From: CALITV01 sp964415795
Lineage (GTDB): Bacteria > UBP6 > UBA1177 > JAKLFG01
NCBI GenBank assembly: GCA_964415795.1
Contig: CAYQBN010000001.1
Span: 62,001-126,000 of the forward strand
DNA length: 64,000 bases
Direction: 5' to 3'
The position numbers and the translations under genes were made by a program. The notes under the pieces are model-generated. The model was not told the DNA's origin. It saw only the letters and a program-made list of their open reading frames with translations, and searched no databases. Below, piece by piece: positions 36,243-44,346 of the stretch; positions within the stretch are counted from its first letter, which is position 1, and each line of letters opens with the position of its first letter.

Positions 36243-39200
36243 TCAGAAATTCGCTTGCAGGATGACCCGTTCCCACCCGCTGTCGCCATTCAGATCATTG
36301 TCGCCGCACCGATAACCAGAATCAATAGCGCCACCGGAGGTATGCCAACAAAGACGAGATTCCTGCTGGCCCAGCACGCCGTCGTTGTCATCGCACGGAT
36401 TTTTGTTCACGCCTACCCCTTCGGGAGCAAAGCCCCACGACCAACCGTCATTGAAATACCAGTCAACCCCATTCGCGTTGTGAACGGTTGTTGCATCGGC
36501 ACCGGTATCAAAGGTAACATCGGTGCGCATCGCCCACGCGGCGAGGGTGAGAAGCGATGAACCGACCGGACGACAGGCGAGCATGAGGTTGCTTCCGCTG
36601 CAAGTGGTCAGGATATCGTTCAGCGATGTTCCGGTATTTTGATAGGTATCGGTATAGCAAACGGTCCAATCGGTCAGGAGAGCCTGCGGCAGATTGCGTT
36701 TGATCCCAGAGAACTGCTGGTCGAACGGAACGTAGGGATGCTGGAACTCGACTGCGCTCACATTCTTCCCTGTGAGGTCACCAACCGGTATCGCGACAAG
36801 GTCATCGAGGGTGAAGGCTATGAGATAACTCGTCGTGTCGGTGCGAACGACCGAGAATCCGACATCGGTGAGCGGTGAAAAGTCGAGCACATTACGCATC
36901 TCATCGTAAGGGTCATCGGGGATAAGTGCGGCGCCGGGCCAATCGATGTATGCAACAAAAGTCCCCATACCGGTTCCCGTATCCACGGTCCAGAGTTCAT
37001 TCCCTGGCTTTACCCAGAGGGTACCACTCGTATCGAACGCAAGACCGGTTGACCATGTGCTCACATTGCTGTCTCCGACCCATGTTGCGTCGCCGGTGGT
37101 AAGGTCGAAGACGACGAGATCGTCTTCGCTCTCCGACCAGCCGTAGAGGATTCCATTGGCAGCGAAGGCGAGATCGGGTACGTTCTGGAGATCGCTCCCT
37201 ATGTCGCCGATAAGCGTCGCAGTGGCGTCGTCCCCGTCGAGCGTGTAAAGTTGCGCAGATGTCACCAGATATAACGCGCCGGTCTCGGGATGAATGGCCA
37301 GCCCGGTGCCGTGGGTAAGACCGGTGTCACCGATGAGCGTCATCTGAGCGGTACTCGGATTGAGCCGATAGAGTCTTGTTTCTGCATAATTGGATCCGGT
37401 TATCGCCCATGCCATCCCCGGATCGGCGGGAGTTACCGTGATCGTTTCTTCCGACGAGCGGTTCCCGGTATGGTCAACTACCGTGATGCTAAAGGTGTAT
37501 TCTGTGCCGTTTGTAAGACCGTCGACGGCCCGCACGATGGCGCCGAACGGAACAACGACCGGCTCGGCAGGCGCATTTGGGGTCCAAGTGATCTCGACAT
37601 GGTCGAGGGTGAGATCGGAAGGATCAGGATCGTCCCACCGGAACACCACCCGCTGGTCGAGCGGGATCGCGTAGACATTGCTTACCGGCTCGGGTGGCGT
37701 CGTGTCGCCGCTCGTCACAACCGAAGCGAGCGGATAAAGAAGCATGTTCCCTTCGGCGTCGCGCACAACCACCGCGACATAGTATTTCACACCTGAAAGG
37801 AGACCGCTCGCCGAGGTCGAGAAGGTCATCGTTTGCCAGTCAACGAGCACATCCCCGCTCAAGAGATCGGCAACCTCCTGCGCGGTGTCTATCGTGGTCG
37901 GATCGCTCGATACCACTACCCGGTACTCAAGAAGATCGTCCGGCGTCAGGTTGTCGCTTGCCGGGTCCCACGCAATGTCGAACCCCTCATCGGCGATGTT
38001 GCTTATCACGACTTGGGCGCTGCTTGCCGGCGGTACCGTGTCAGGTACCAACTGAGAACCGGGGTTGTACATCGAGATGAGGTGGTACCCATCGCGGACG
38101 AGCACGACGACCCAATAGGTCACCCCCTGTTCAAGACCGCTGAGCAGAATTGTCGTCAGATTCTTCGTCCAATCGGCCGCAACGGTGCCATTGCCCGCCT
38201 CGATCTCTTCAATGGTGTCTATCTCATCGAGCGTGAAGGCATAGACTACCTTGTATTCGAGATCTTCCTGCGCCGTCCAGTTGTCGGACGCTGGGAACCA
38301 ACTGACGCGGAAACCATTATCGGAAAGATCGCTGAAGTAGAGGTTCTGGTCATCGAACCTCGGAGCCGAGCCGTCGGAAGAGACCTCTTCGATGACGAAG
38401 TCGCCCATCGTCACCTGACAACCGTCGTTCACGATGACGGCGAACGAGAAAGGCCCCCCTTCGGCGCGCGGCGTCACCGTGAAGGTGCCGGGTACCACCC
38501 CCGGTTCTATCGAGGCGTAACCGCCGACGATCTGGTAAGACAGCGGATCGCCGTCGTCATCGTTCGCCGTTACCACGAGGGAGTACGGAACATCTATTTT
38601 ATAGGTACCGCCCATCCCGTCGGGCGGATCGAGCACGATGTCCTCAATGACCGGTGGATTGTTGCCGGCGCAGACGCCGTCTTCGCCCGGCTCTCCTTTC
38701 TCGCCGTTGCAGACGGTCGCTTCGTCGTATTCGCCGGCATCGAGCACACCGTTGCCGTTATCATCAACACCCATGCGGAAGAGGTAGCCGCCCGCCGCGC
38801 AGCCGCCTTCCCCCGCGCCGAGCGGGACGATCTCGGTCAGCGCGTGATGCCCGTCGGCACCGTTTTCGCCGTTGCAGACGAAGACATCGCTGAGCACCTC
38901 GTTCATGTCGAGCGCCCCGTCATCGTCGGTGTCCACGCCACTCTTTATCTCGTAACCACCCGCGGCGCAGTCGCTTCCGGGGGTCACCGGATCGACCGTG
39001 ACGAGAGAATCGTGGCCGTTCGCGCCGTCACACACATATTTGGTCGTCGTAACTTCTTCAGCGTCGAGCGTTCCGTCACCGTCAAGGTCAATGCCCACTG
39101 TCACCTTCTGCCCGCCGTTTGGACAGGTTCCTTCCGGCGCTTCTTCAATAACGATGAGACTATCGTGGCCGTTCGAGCCATCCGCTCCGTCAGAGACCAC

Positions 39201-39590
39201 GATCTCGACACCGCCGCACGAAATGGTGTGCGTCCCGTCGTGGTTGTCGGCCACCGTGCACCCTTCTCCATCCTCCCCGTCGCGCACCGTGACGCTCGAG
39301 CCGTCATCACAGGAGATGATCTTTGTGGCACCTTCCTCGGTGACGGTACACCCCGCGCCGGACGCGCCGTTGCAGATGACCTGCCATGTCTTTACCTCCT
39401 CGGGGTCGAGCGTCCCGTTGCGGTTCTCGTCAAGTCCACTTTCGATCTTGATGCCGCCCTCGGCACAGAGATCGCCCGGCTCCACATCGGAGACCTTGAC
39501 GAGCGAATCCTTGCCGGAAACCCCCTCTTCGCCGCACGCGGCGAGAAGGAACAAGAACGCACCAATCGTTGATACGAGCACCGTCCGCAT
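36243..39590 (-). CDS. Very large surface lipoprotein: DUF7151-type repeats, fibronectin III domains, propeller-like region, Cys-rich C-terminal domain
   Basis: 1115 aa. The lipobox is LLAACGEEG (Cys19). Residues ~27-290 hold about four repeats with the pattern DSLV...PG..C..GG.KI..G.D.N.NG.LD..EV....CNG (two of them preceded by NGH). Residues ~385-720 contain three fibronectin III-like domains (FRVSWFPASDNWTAQEDLEYKV and two relatives). Residues ~720-950 resemble a beta-propeller (LYRLNPSTAQMTLIGDTGL, LAIHPETGALYLV). The last ~170 residues form a distinct domain with CYTDTYQNTGTSL, LMLACRPVGSSLLTLAAW, RLCWHTSGG and YRCGDNDLN. It is probably displayed on the cell surface. Start: ATG after AGGGAGG. 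Confidence 0.82.
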   Translation of the reverse strand: MRTVLVSTIGAFLFLLAACGEEGVSGKDSLVKVSDVEPGDLCAEGGIKIESGLDENRNGTLDPEEVKTWQVICNGASGAGCTVTEEGATKIISCDDGSSVTVRDGEDGEGCTVADNHDGTHTISCGGVEIVVSDGADGSNGHDSLIVIEEAPEGTCPNGGQKVTVGIDLDGDGTLDAEEVTTTKYVCDGANGHDSLVTVDPVTPGSDCAAGGYEIKSGVDTDDDGALDMNEVLSDVFVCNGENGADGHHALTEIVPLGAGEGGCAAGGYLFRMGVDDNGNGVLDAGEYDEATVCNGEKGEPGEDGVCAGNNPPVIEDIVLDPPDGMGGTYKIDVPYSLVVTANDDDGDPLSYQIVGGYASIEPGVVPGTFTVTPRAEGGPFSFAVIVNDGCQVTMGDFVIEEVSSDGSAPRFDDQNLYFSDLSDNGFRVSWFPASDNWTAQEDLEYKVVYAFTLDEIDTIEEIEAGNGTVAADWTKNLTTILLSGLEQGVTYWVVVLVRDGYHLISMYNPGSQLVPDTVPPASSAQVVISNIADEGFDIAWDPASDNLTPDDLLEYRVVVSSDPTTIDTAQEVADLLSGDVLVDWQTMTFSTSASGLLSGVKYYVAVVVRDAEGNMLLYPLASVVTSGDTTPPEPVSNVYAIPLDQRVVFRWDDPDPSDLTLDHVEITWTPNAPAEPVVVPFGAIVRAVDGLTNGTEYTFSITVVDHTGNRSSEETITVTPADPGMAWAITGSNYAETRLYRLNPSTAQMTLIGDTGLTHGTGLAIHPETGALYLVTSAQLYTLDGDDATATLIGDIGSDLQNVPDLAFAANGILYGWSESEDDLVVFDLTTGDATWVGDSNVSTWSTGLAFDTSGTLWVKPGNELWTVDTGTGMGTFVAYIDWPGAALIPDDPYDEMRNVLDFSPLTDVGFSVVRTDTTSYLIAFTLDDLVAIPVGDLTGKNVSAVEFQHPYVPFDQQFSGIKRNLPQALLTDWTVCYTDTYQNTGTSLNDILTTCSGSNLMLACRPVGSSLLTLAAWAMRTDVTFDTGADATTVHNANGVDWYFNDGWSWGFAPEGVGVNKNPCDDNDGVLGQQESRLCWHTSGGAIDSGYRCGDNDLNGDSGWERVILQANF

Positions 39591-39637
39591 AATCAATCCT
39601 CCCTTACATGGATTATGGTCGTTCATGAATACGATGT

Positions 39638-39666
39638 ATCTTATCCGTTCGAGGGAGGAAACTCAA
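39638..39666 (-). promoter_or_regulatory. Promoter for the 1115-aa surface lipoprotein
   Basis: On the minus strand TTGAGT and TAAGAT with a 17-bp spacer, 47 bp before the ATG. Confidence 0.6.
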
Positions 39667-39675
39667 CTTTTATTT

Positions 39676-39702
39676 TTGCTTCTTCCACCGTATCGGTACA
39701 AT
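39676..39702 (+). promoter_or_regulatory. Promoter for the LemA-like lipoprotein
   Basis: TTGCTT and TACAAT with a 15-bp spacer (17 bp to CAATAG), 34 bp before the ATG. Confidence 0.45.
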
Positions 39703-39736
39703 AGTTCCACTGTGGCTCCAATGAGGAGAGATATCG

Positions 39737-40318
39737 ATGATACTTCGCGCATTTCTTCTCCTTTCCGTTTTCTCGGCATCCCTCTTTTCTGCGTGCGCGG
39801 CACCGCATATAGCGGAAGCAGACGAGACGGCGGAACGGGCTTGGAACGATCTTCTCGCCACCTATCGAACCGAAGCAACCGCAGCGCGCGCCCTCGTGGA
39901 ACGACTCCGTGTCATCGTGCCCGCCGAACACCTTGTCATCGCGACGATCGAACAGACAGCCCGGGAGATAATGCAAGGTTGCCAACAAGCCGACCCCCGA
40001 GACGGTCGCGCTGTGCAGATACTTGATCGCTGGCACCGTGTTCTGGGAGCCCAACGGCCCTCCCTTGCGAGGATCGTACGCGACCATCGCGAGGCGGCTG
40101 AGAACGCTGATTTCGCCAACGCGATACGGAACCTCGATGAAGCCTACGAAGCAACGACGACAGCACGGGACCGCTATCGAAGCGCAGCCATCGCCTACAA
40201 TCGGGCCTTGCGTACTTTTCCGGAAAGTACCGTCAACAACATGTTACTCAAACAGCAACCTCGAATGCTTCCTCCGGTCGATCAAAACAACGCCGCCGCC
40301 CGCCCTCGGGAAAGATAG
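39737..40318 (+). CDS. LemA-like lipoprotein
   Basis: 193 aa. The signal ends LFSACAAP (Cys20). The mature protein is a long helical bundle. Its C-terminal part, RDRYRSAAIAYNRALRTFPESTVNNM, matches the LemA ending (RY-n-A-V-x-x-YN-x-x-x-x-x-FP). LemA proteins are extracytoplasmic helical proteins of unclear function; here the N-terminal membrane helix is replaced by a lipobox. It appears monocistronic. The LemA link rests on one motif. Confidence 0.65.
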   Translation: MILRAFLLLSVFSASLFSACAAPHIAEADETAERAWNDLLATYRTEATAARALVERLRVIVPAEHLVIATIEQTAREIMQGCQQADPRDGRAVQILDRWHRVLGAQRPSLARIVRDHREAAENADFANAIRNLDEAYEATTTARDRYRSAAIAYNRALRTFPESTVNNMLLKQQPRMLPPVDQNNAAARPRER

Positions 40319-40328
40319 GTCTTTACTC

Positions 40329-40357
40329 TTGTTTTCCTGCCATTTCTATGCTAAGGT
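40329..40357 (+). promoter_or_regulatory. Promoter for the 151-aa protein gene
   Basis: TTGTTT and TAAGGT with a 17-bp spacer, 52 bp before the ATG at 40410. Confidence 0.5.
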
Positions 40358-40409
40358 GCGCTTCCGTCGAGCGGCGAAAGCAGCCTCGACCGTAAAGAGG
40401 GAGCACGCG

Positions 40410-40865
40410 ATGGCACAAAAACACGATGAGGTCATGGGAACGCCCGGAATCATCTTCAATTGGGGAGAATATCTCGGGAAACGGGTGAACTATGTACTCA
40501 AGTACATGGGGTACGGGACCATGACGGTCTACCCTCAACGCGGCCAAACGCCGACAGACGACTATGTTGTCTTCGACTACGCCGATCGCGACATCCTTTT
40601 CTTTGTACGCAACGGACTGGTGGTCGAGATACGGTTCCTCGTCAACTATGCCGAGAAGGTATTCAACCTCACCATGGGCATGAGCCGCGAGCAGGTCGAA
40701 ATGGCTGTCGGGAAACCGAACCGCACGCTCAAGGCATCCGAGGTCGGGTTCGGCAAGCCGTTCGCCAATGTCTTCATCTACAGCGACATGGAGCGCTTCG
40801 ATTTCACGCTCGAGGTGCTCTTCGACGAGCAGTGGCTCGTGAACCAGATCAATATCTATCCCTAA
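40410..40865 (+). CDS. Conserved-looking cytoplasmic protein of unknown function, with a BamE-like motif
   Basis: 151 aa, no signal peptide or membrane segment. I do not recognise a family. The middle is beta-rich (TMTVYPQRGQTPTDDYVVFDYADRD, DILFFVRNGLVVEIRFLV), and residues ~90-110 (LTMGMSREQVEMAVGKPNRTL) resemble the G-M-s-x-x-x-V-x-x-x-x-G-x-P turn of BamE/SmpA-like domains, which sense or bind partners. The start has AGAGGGAG upstream. The stop overlaps the convergent sensor kinase gene by 4 bp. Confidence 0.7.
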   Translation: MAQKHDEVMGTPGIIFNWGEYLGKRVNYVLKYMGYGTMTVYPQRGQTPTDDYVVFDYADRDILFFVRNGLVVEIRFLVNYAEKVFNLTMGMSREQVEMAVGKPNRTLKASEVGFGKPFANVFIYSDMERFDFTLEVLFDEQWLVNQINIYP

Positions 40866-42523
40866 GAAACGCCGGCGACCCGCGGCAGAGTCACCGTAAA
40901 ACGGGCACCACCGAGCGGAGAATCGTCAACCGTAATGGTTCCCCGCACCTCGGTCACCAACTTGAGCGAATGTGACAACCCGATGCCGGTGCCTCCCGGT
41001 TTGGTCGTGTAAAAATTGCGAAATATCTTCTCCCGCTCGGTCGCCGGCACCCCGCGACCGCTGTCTTCGACGATGATGCGGACCGTATGCGCATCCGCCT
41101 CTACCCTCACGCGCACCTTGCCCCCCGAACCCAATTCCTCCCACGCGTTTTTGAGCAAGTTGAGCATCACCTCACGGAACGAATTAAGCGAAAGAGGGAC
41201 CTTCGCATCCGGGAGAGACTCCATCTCAAAGGTGATCGTTCGACGGGAAAACTCACCAGCATGAAACTTCGCGATGTCCTCGAGGGCAGAGTGAACCTCG
41301 GTAAGAGATGTGGGTTCTTCCTCGGCACGATATCGCACCATGTCCATGTACCGGCTGGTTATCTCTTCGAGGCGCGCCACTTCGCGCACGATGCGACCGA
41401 TGGCGGTCGAGAGCGCGTCGGGGCTCAGCGATGCCGCGTGATCGGCGATGTATTCGGCGTTCATTTTGACCGTCGAGAGCGGATTGCGTATCTCGTGCGT
41501 CACTTTCGACGCCATTTCGCCGATCGAAATGAGCCGCTCAGAGTTGACGAGCCGGGTCGCGAGGCGCTCCTGCTCGCTGATGTCGCGAATAAAATAAATA
41601 TCGGTCTCACCGACTCGTACCGTGTCACGCCAAAACGTTTTATCGCCAAATGTCATCTTGCCTTGTTCGGTGAGTGCCACGCTAATCCGTGTAGTAACCG
41701 TCGCTATCTCTTCACCAATAAGATTATCGGGTATCGCGAACCACGCACGAAAGGCCGCATTCATGAACAGTATCCGCCCTGAGACCGTATCAGCGGCTAC
41801 GATCGCTGCTGGCAAAGAGTCAAGCATATCGCGGTACCGTTTGACAAGGACCTGTTCCCGCGCCTGTTCTCGTTCTCTCTCTCCGGACACCTTTTCCGAG
41901 TCACCCCCATTCCCGGGAACCGCGTCCGAAGAAGGTCCATTCTCGGCCTCTTTCCGCCACCTCCGAACCACCAACGGGAACACGAAAGCAGCAAGGAGCG
42001 GCAACGCAAAGAGGACCGCGACGCCCCGCGCATAGAGACCGGCCGCGGCACGTCGCTCATCGAGTGCCTCTTTCTCGACCCTCTGTCCCGCAAGAACGAT
42101 AATCTTACGAAGCGCGGCGAGATCGCCTCGCGCCTGCGAGCGTTCCGACTCGGAAAGCGTCTCTCCCGTCATCCATCGCTCCACGATCGGCCAAAGGCGT
42201 TCATGATAACCGGACATCCTGCTGTTCAAAAGGGGATCGAGAAAAGAGGCGAGCGCCGTGGCGCGCTCTTGGTACCGATCCTTGATCCGTTGAGCGGCCT
42301 CCCGCCCTCCGCCGTCCCCCGTGGCCAGAAGATCTTGCAATGTCTCAAGATACCCGGTCATCTCGACCGCGTACACCGTCGCCGGAACGCGCACCGGGGT
42401 CCGATATGCTGAAAGAAACAGCTCATTGAGGAGATAGTAACCGATGCCGGCGACGATCAAAAGCCCCACGAAGAGAATGGGGAAAGTGCGACTAATCAAA
42501 GCGGCTTGCCGTTGCGATGTCAC
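40862..42523 (-). CDS. Membrane sensor histidine kinase (PAS-HisKA-HATPase)
   Basis: 553 aa. Two membrane helices (~12-34 and ~168-190) flank a helical periplasmic sensor of about 130 residues. After a charged linker come a PAS domain (~225-320; RDMLDSLPAAIVAADTVSG), the HisKA motif VTHEIRNPLSTVK with phospho-acceptor His343, and a HATPase domain with the N box EVMLNLLKNAWEEL, G1 VEDSGRGVP and G2 GTGIGLSHSLKLV. All kinase motifs are intact. It starts at GTG, overlapping the LysM gene by 32 bp. No response regulator is in the window, so it is an orphan kinase here. Confidence 0.92.
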   Translation of the reverse strand: MTSQRQAALISRTFPILFVGLLIVAGIGYYLLNELFLSAYRTPVRVPATVYAVEMTGYLETLQDLLATGDGGGREAAQRIKDRYQERATALASFLDPLLNSRMSGYHERLWPIVERWMTGETLSESERSQARGDLAALRKIIVLAGQRVEKEALDERRAAAGLYARGVAVLFALPLLAAFVFPLVVRRWRKEAENGPSSDAVPGNGGDSEKVSGEREREQAREQVLVKRYRDMLDSLPAAIVAADTVSGRILFMNAAFRAWFAIPDNLIGEEIATVTTRISVALTEQGKMTFGDKTFWRDTVRVGETDIYFIRDISEQERLATRLVNSERLISIGEMASKVTHEIRNPLSTVKMNAEYIADHAASLSPDALSTAIGRIVREVARLEEITSRYMDMVRYRAEEEPTSLTEVHSALEDIAKFHAGEFSRRTITFEMESLPDAKVPLSLNSFREVMLNLLKNAWEELGSGGKVRVRVEADAHTVRIIVEDSGRGVPATEREKIFRNFYTTKPGGTGIGLSHSLKLVTEVRGTITVDDSPLGGARFTVTLPRVAGVS

Positions 42524-43664
42524 CGCGCTCTATGCCCACGAGGCTCTTGGTGATAATGCCAACGGAGGTGTGCGCCTCGACGCTGATCACCACGATCTCC
42601 CCTACCATCTCGAGCGGGAGTTTCGAGAGATCTTCCTCGTCGAGCGTGTTGAGTCCGTCCTGCCGCCGCATGACGGTGAACATGTTCCCCTCACGAACCC
42701 CTTCCTTTTCGCCCTTGTCGAGGTACACGAGATAGTTCTCACCGCTGTAGACGACCGGATCGTAGCCAGCAATCACCACTACCTGCAGTTTGCGGTCGGT
42801 CGGGGAAAGACGGACCGTCTCTTTGCGTTCGGGGAAGCGACGCGCCTTGTCGCCGCGTTCGACGGCAGTGAACGCCTTGACGATACGAACCGTCGCGATA
42901 CCGGCATCGTTGATATCCATGATCTTTCCTTTGCCGGTTATCTCGACCTTGTTCCCGACCACCGCATCGGTCTTCGGATGCTTCAGCGGTTCCACGACAC
43001 GAAAGAACTCTAAGAAGTCCCCCACCGCGAAATTCTTCTTGTTCTTGAGTTGGACATAACAGGAGTCGTCAGTGGAGAGCAGTTCTTTCTGATCGAACGC
43101 GGCAACGATCCCGCCCGCATCTTTGAGCGTCTCATCGGAGACATAGGTACGGTGAGGCACATCGAATAGCGTATCTTCGACTTGTCGAAAACGGTCTATG
43201 CGATATTTCCCACCAAGTTTCACATAGTCCTTATAGTTCTCCGGCTTGTCGTCGAGCGTCTTGCCGGTGCGCGCCGTATCGTCGGTCTCAATATCCTCCG
43301 AGGTCTCACTTCCCTCTCCCACGGTAAGCGCCCCTTCGGTGGTGGACGGCATCATGAGTTCTCCAGTCCCTTTGAAGTAGACCTTGTCTCCTGGATAGAT
43401 GAGGTGCGGGTTCTTTATCTGCGGGTTAATCGACCACACCTTCGGCCAATACCACGGACTCTTGAGATATTTCTCGGAAAGGTCCCAGAGCGTGTCTCCC
43501 GGCACCACTTCGTGCTCGTCGGGTGCTTGAGAGAAATCTGCCTTCTCGAGATCGATGAAGGTAGGTACCGGGACCTCTTCGACGCTTCCCGGAGCCTCAA
43601 GCGCGCCGTAGAGCACCGCCGTTCCCATCAGGAACACCACGAGCACTATCGTGAGGTTTCGCAT
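42492..43664 (-). CDS. Exported LysM-domain protein
   Basis: 390 aa. An N-terminal signal segment (MRNLTIVLVVFLMGTAVLYG) is followed by a LysM domain at ~52-98 (EVVPGDTLWDLSEKYLKSPWYWPKVWSINP.IKNPHLIYPGDKV), which binds peptidoglycan. The remaining ~250 residues are beta-rich, with repeated 'GDFLEFFRV.....' and 'EGNMFTVMR' elements like those in FlgA/flagellar-type LysM proteins of Deltaproteobacteria. It is probably periplasmic and wall-bound. The sensor kinase gene follows with overlap, so the two may form a wall-sensing pair. Confidence 0.82.
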   Translation of the reverse strand: MRNLTIVLVVFLMGTAVLYGALEAPGSVEEVPVPTFIDLEKADFSQAPDEHEVVPGDTLWDLSEKYLKSPWYWPKVWSINPQIKNPHLIYPGDKVYFKGTGELMMPSTTEGALTVGEGSETSEDIETDDTARTGKTLDDKPENYKDYVKLGGKYRIDRFRQVEDTLFDVPHRTYVSDETLKDAGGIVAAFDQKELLSTDDSCYVQLKNKKNFAVGDFLEFFRVVEPLKHPKTDAVVGNKVEITGKGKIMDINDAGIATVRIVKAFTAVERGDKARRFPERKETVRLSPTDRKLQVVVIAGYDPVVYSGENYLVYLDKGEKEGVREGNMFTVMRRQDGLNTLDEEDLSKLPLEMVGEIVVISVEAHTSVGIITKSLVGIERGDIATASRFD

Positions 43665-43725
43665 GCGAACCTCCTACAAATTAAGGGAAAGGGTATGTTT
43701 GATTACCAAAGTAAAACATGCTATC

Positions 43726-43755
43726 TATCTAATCGTGCGCATCGGCAAATGTCAA
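43726..43755 (-). promoter_or_regulatory. Promoter for the LysM/sensor-kinase pair
   Basis: On the minus strand a perfect TTGACA (43755-43750) and TAGATA (43731-43726) with an 18-bp spacer. It shares a 16-bp identical block (TGTCAACTTATTTGCC on the plus strand) with the tRNA promoter at 27498. Confidence 0.5.
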
Positions 43756-43788
43756 CTTATTTGCCTTTTTGAGGAAAATATCGAGCAC

Positions 43789-44340
43789 ATGATCGTCGTC
43801 CCCGACATTGGCGTAGTGAGAGTGCGGGTGAACCGGCGCGCACGCCGTATCATCCTCCGCCTCGGCGACGAGGACGAGGTCGTGGTCACCGTGCCGCACC
43901 GTTCCCTCATCGAAGAGGCCTTGGCATTCATTAGGGAACGCCGTCCGTGGATCCTTCGCGAACGGGAGCGTCGTCGCACGACACCACCGCCCACATTGCC
44001 GTACGAACCGCCGGTCTTCTCTTTCGATGAGGCAAAGACCCTTCTCGTCTCACGCGTTGCAGAACTCGCCGCGCGGAGTCGCCTTACGCCGAATGCCGTC
44101 ACCGTGCGACGGCAACGAACGGTGTGGGGCTCCTGTTCACCCAGTGGTCGCATCAATCTCAACATGAAAACGGCGCGACTCCCCGACGATCTCCGCGATT
44201 ATGTGATCCTCCATGAACTTGCCCATCTCCGATACCGCAGCCACGGCCCCCGTTTCTGGCGACTCCTCGACAGCCTCGTTGGGAGCGATGCACGGACGCT
44301 CGATCGCAAACTTCGTGAGTGGCCGCTGACGCTGCTGTGA
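43789..44340 (+). CDS. YgjP/WLM-like zinc metallopeptidase (DUF45)
   Basis: 183 aa, cytoplasmic. The zinc motif HELAHL (~145-150) is followed by a third ligand in HGPRFWRLL. Upstream is the family block WGSCSPSGRINLNMKTARLP, and the N-terminus has VRVNRRARRIILRLGDEDEVVVTVP. DUF45 proteins (YgjP) are predicted SprT/WLM-like peptidases, often linked to restriction or repair loci, but no such genes are adjacent here. The ATG at 43789 has a weak GAGGAAA upstream. Function unknown beyond the fold. Confidence 0.88.
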   Translation: MIVVPDIGVVRVRVNRRARRIILRLGDEDEVVVTVPHRSLIEEALAFIRERRPWILRERERRRTTPPPTLPYEPPVFSFDEAKTLLVSRVAELAARSRLTPNAVTVRRQRTVWGSCSPSGRINLNMKTARLPDDLRDYVILHELAHLRYRSHGPRFWRLLDSLVGSDARTLDRKLREWPLTLL

Positions 44341-44346
44341 CCGCAC

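Noticed and set aside
37833..39572. Long plus-strand frame opposite the 1115-aa lipoprotein
   Set aside because: Antisense to an ordered repeat protein with a lipobox and ribosome site; the plus-strand translation is low-complexity Arg/Val.
43789..44340. Restriction or defence island around the YgjP-like peptidase
   Set aside because: YgjP-like genes often sit near type I restriction genes, but none of the neighbours is a restriction, methylase or toxin gene.
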